Shown here piece by piece: positions 4,544 through 5,369 of a stretch of DNA of 5,369 nucleotides (positions are counted from its first letter, which is position 1; every line of letters begins with the position of its first letter). The position numbers and the translations under genes are program-made. Under the pieces are notes generated by a model. It ran no database searches, was not told the DNA's origin, and saw nothing but the letters and a program-made list of their open reading frames with translations. The DNA is taken from positions 1-5,369 of the forward strand of contig JABMDE010000099.1 in NCBI GenBank assembly GCA_015904055.1, given 5' to 3'. This DNA comes from Nitrospira sp. (GTDB lineage Bacteria; Nitrospirota; Nitrospiria; Nitrospirales; Nitrospiraceae).

Positions 4544-5369
4544 TTACAAACCCTTCGCATAATAGTCTGGGACGGGGGCGTTGCTTCCTTGTACAGCTTG
4601 GAGGAGGTTCTGATAGGAAGTGGCGAAGATAGCCGCCCAGTGGTTTTTTGCCAGGTTGTGTCGGATCGTGGCGATCTTGTCGTAGTTCGCGCTGAGAGCC
4701 GACACCTTCTTTCCGGCCTCCTCGGTCCAGAGTTGTGACTTCCATAACTCAAGCCCGTATCGCTGAAGAAGAATGCCAACAGTCGCTGTGCGTAAATTCT
4801 CGGTGCTGGGCTGCCGTTCTTTGCTGGTGACGGCTCCGACAGAGCACTGGAGTAAGGAGCCGATGTGTTGTGCTGCAAGCGAAGGACTAGTTGTGGTGAT
4901 GGCCGCGCCTCCGCAAGCCGTATCAATTGAAACGTTAGGAAAGAGGCTCAATGCGGCGTGCGTGTCGCCGTCAAACACATGGGGCAAGAGCCGTCGCCAG
5001 GTATCAACCGAAATGATGTACGGCATGTCCGAGTCTTCGAGAGCCTGACGGTCGCGTTCATGGAGATCCAGTGCAGTTTTTGCGGCAGGAAGACCAGACT
5101 TGGCAGCGGCGCGAACCCAACGCAATCCTTCTTCCCTGTCCTCAGGCACACCCTCACCTTTCATATGCATAGATCCTACGCTCATCATTCCTGCAGCAAT
5201 CCCTCGATGGGCCGCTTCGTTAAACCACAAGAACGCCTGGCTAAATTTGCCTTGCTTGTAGTGGTAGACGCCAACATTGTAAATAGATGCCGAATCGCCG
5301 GCCTGAACTGCCTTGGTCCACCATTTGACGGCCTCCTCCCAATCTTCAGACACTCCGAGACCGTTGCTG
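4544..5369 (-). CDS. Sel1-repeat protein with unknown C-terminal domain, 5' end missing
   Basis: The frame is open to the right edge and ends at TAA 4544-4546, giving 274 visible residues; the true start lies outside. The N-terminal visible third is made of Sel1-type (TPR-like) helical repeats. There is a partial unit ending in NGLGVSEDWEEAVKWWTKAV (to 5297), a compact unit of 32 residues lacking the GxGV loop (5296-5201), and a 36-residue unit with MKGEGVPEDREEGLRWVRAAAKSG (5200-5093). Such repeats mediate protein-protein contacts, often in signalling or envelope stress. The remaining roughly 180 residues (5092-4547) do not repeat and match no family I know. They hold the only two cysteines seen (in DTACGGAA and LLQCSVG) and a helical segment with LWKSQLWTEEAGKKV. 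A GTG at 5353 is not the start, because the repeat motif continues upstream of it. Localisation cannot be judged without the N-terminus. Confidence 0.85.
   Translation of the reverse strand, partial: SNGLGVSEDWEEAVKWWTKAVQAGDSASIYNVGVYHYKQGKFSQAFLWFNEAAHRGIAAGMMSVGSMHMKGEGVPEDREEGLRWVRAAAKSGLPAAKTALDLHERDRQALEDSDMPYIISVDTWRRLLPHVFDGDTHAALSLFPNVSIDTACGGAAITTTSPSLAAQHIGSLLQCSVGAVTSKERQPSTENLRTATVGILLQRYGLELWKSQLWTEEAGKKVSALSANYDKIATIRHNLAKNHWAAIFATSYQNLLQAVQGSNAPVPDYYAKGL

Noticed and set aside
4272..4926. Two minus-strand open frames of about 156 codons each
   Set aside because: Most of their length lies in the wrong frame of the Sel1-repeat gene. Composition is rich in Cys, Pro, His and Arg with no domain.
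5351..5353. GTG as the start of the Sel1-repeat gene
   Set aside because: The in-frame codons upstream to the edge encode SNGLG, completing the Sel1 GxGV motif, so translation begins further right.

Overview
The window reads as ordinary chromosomal DNA from a GC-rich, Gram-negative bacterium. A TolC-type outer-membrane factor and a Sec-type secreted protein imply an outer membrane and a periplasm. The intergenic segment near 189-320 and the 7-base tandem repeats at 1400-1434 resemble dispersed non-coding repeats I associate with Nitrospira (Nitrospirota). That assignment rests on recollection only and is tentative. There are seven protein-coding genes, two of them cut by the window edges. I see no RNA gene, insertion sequence, CRISPR array or prophage.

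Layout. 1-175 (+) is the C-terminal end of a YbjQ/UPF0145-family protein. 176-383 is intergenic and holds a hairpin inside a probable dispersed repeat. 384-956 (+) is a 190-residue protein of unknown function. It converges, 20 bases apart, on a minus-strand cluster. Read in transcription order, that cluster is a TolC-family outer-membrane efflux protein (3755-2151), a divergent CPBP-family (CAAX-protease-like) membrane protein (2141-1437) nine bases behind it, and, after a 115-base gap carrying heptad repeats, a four-helix membrane protein resembling DUF3147/GlpM (1321-977). 3806-4243 (+) is a small secreted protein transcribed away from tolC. 4244-4543 contains no gene I can support. 4544-5369 (-) is the C-terminal part of a Sel1-repeat protein whose start lies beyond the right edge.

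How the genes work together. TolC and the CPBP protein are almost certainly co-transcribed and probably translationally coupled. No inner-membrane pump or periplasmic adaptor is adjacent, so this TolC is an orphan here and must pair with components encoded elsewhere. The 50-base gap between tolC and the secreted-protein gene holds two good sigma70-type promoters pointing in opposite directions and sharing one -10 region, so the two genes may compete for RNA polymerase. I found no convincing new multi-gene system. The points most worth following up are the shared-promoter switch, the CPBP protein with altered catalytic motifs, and the two repeat types.
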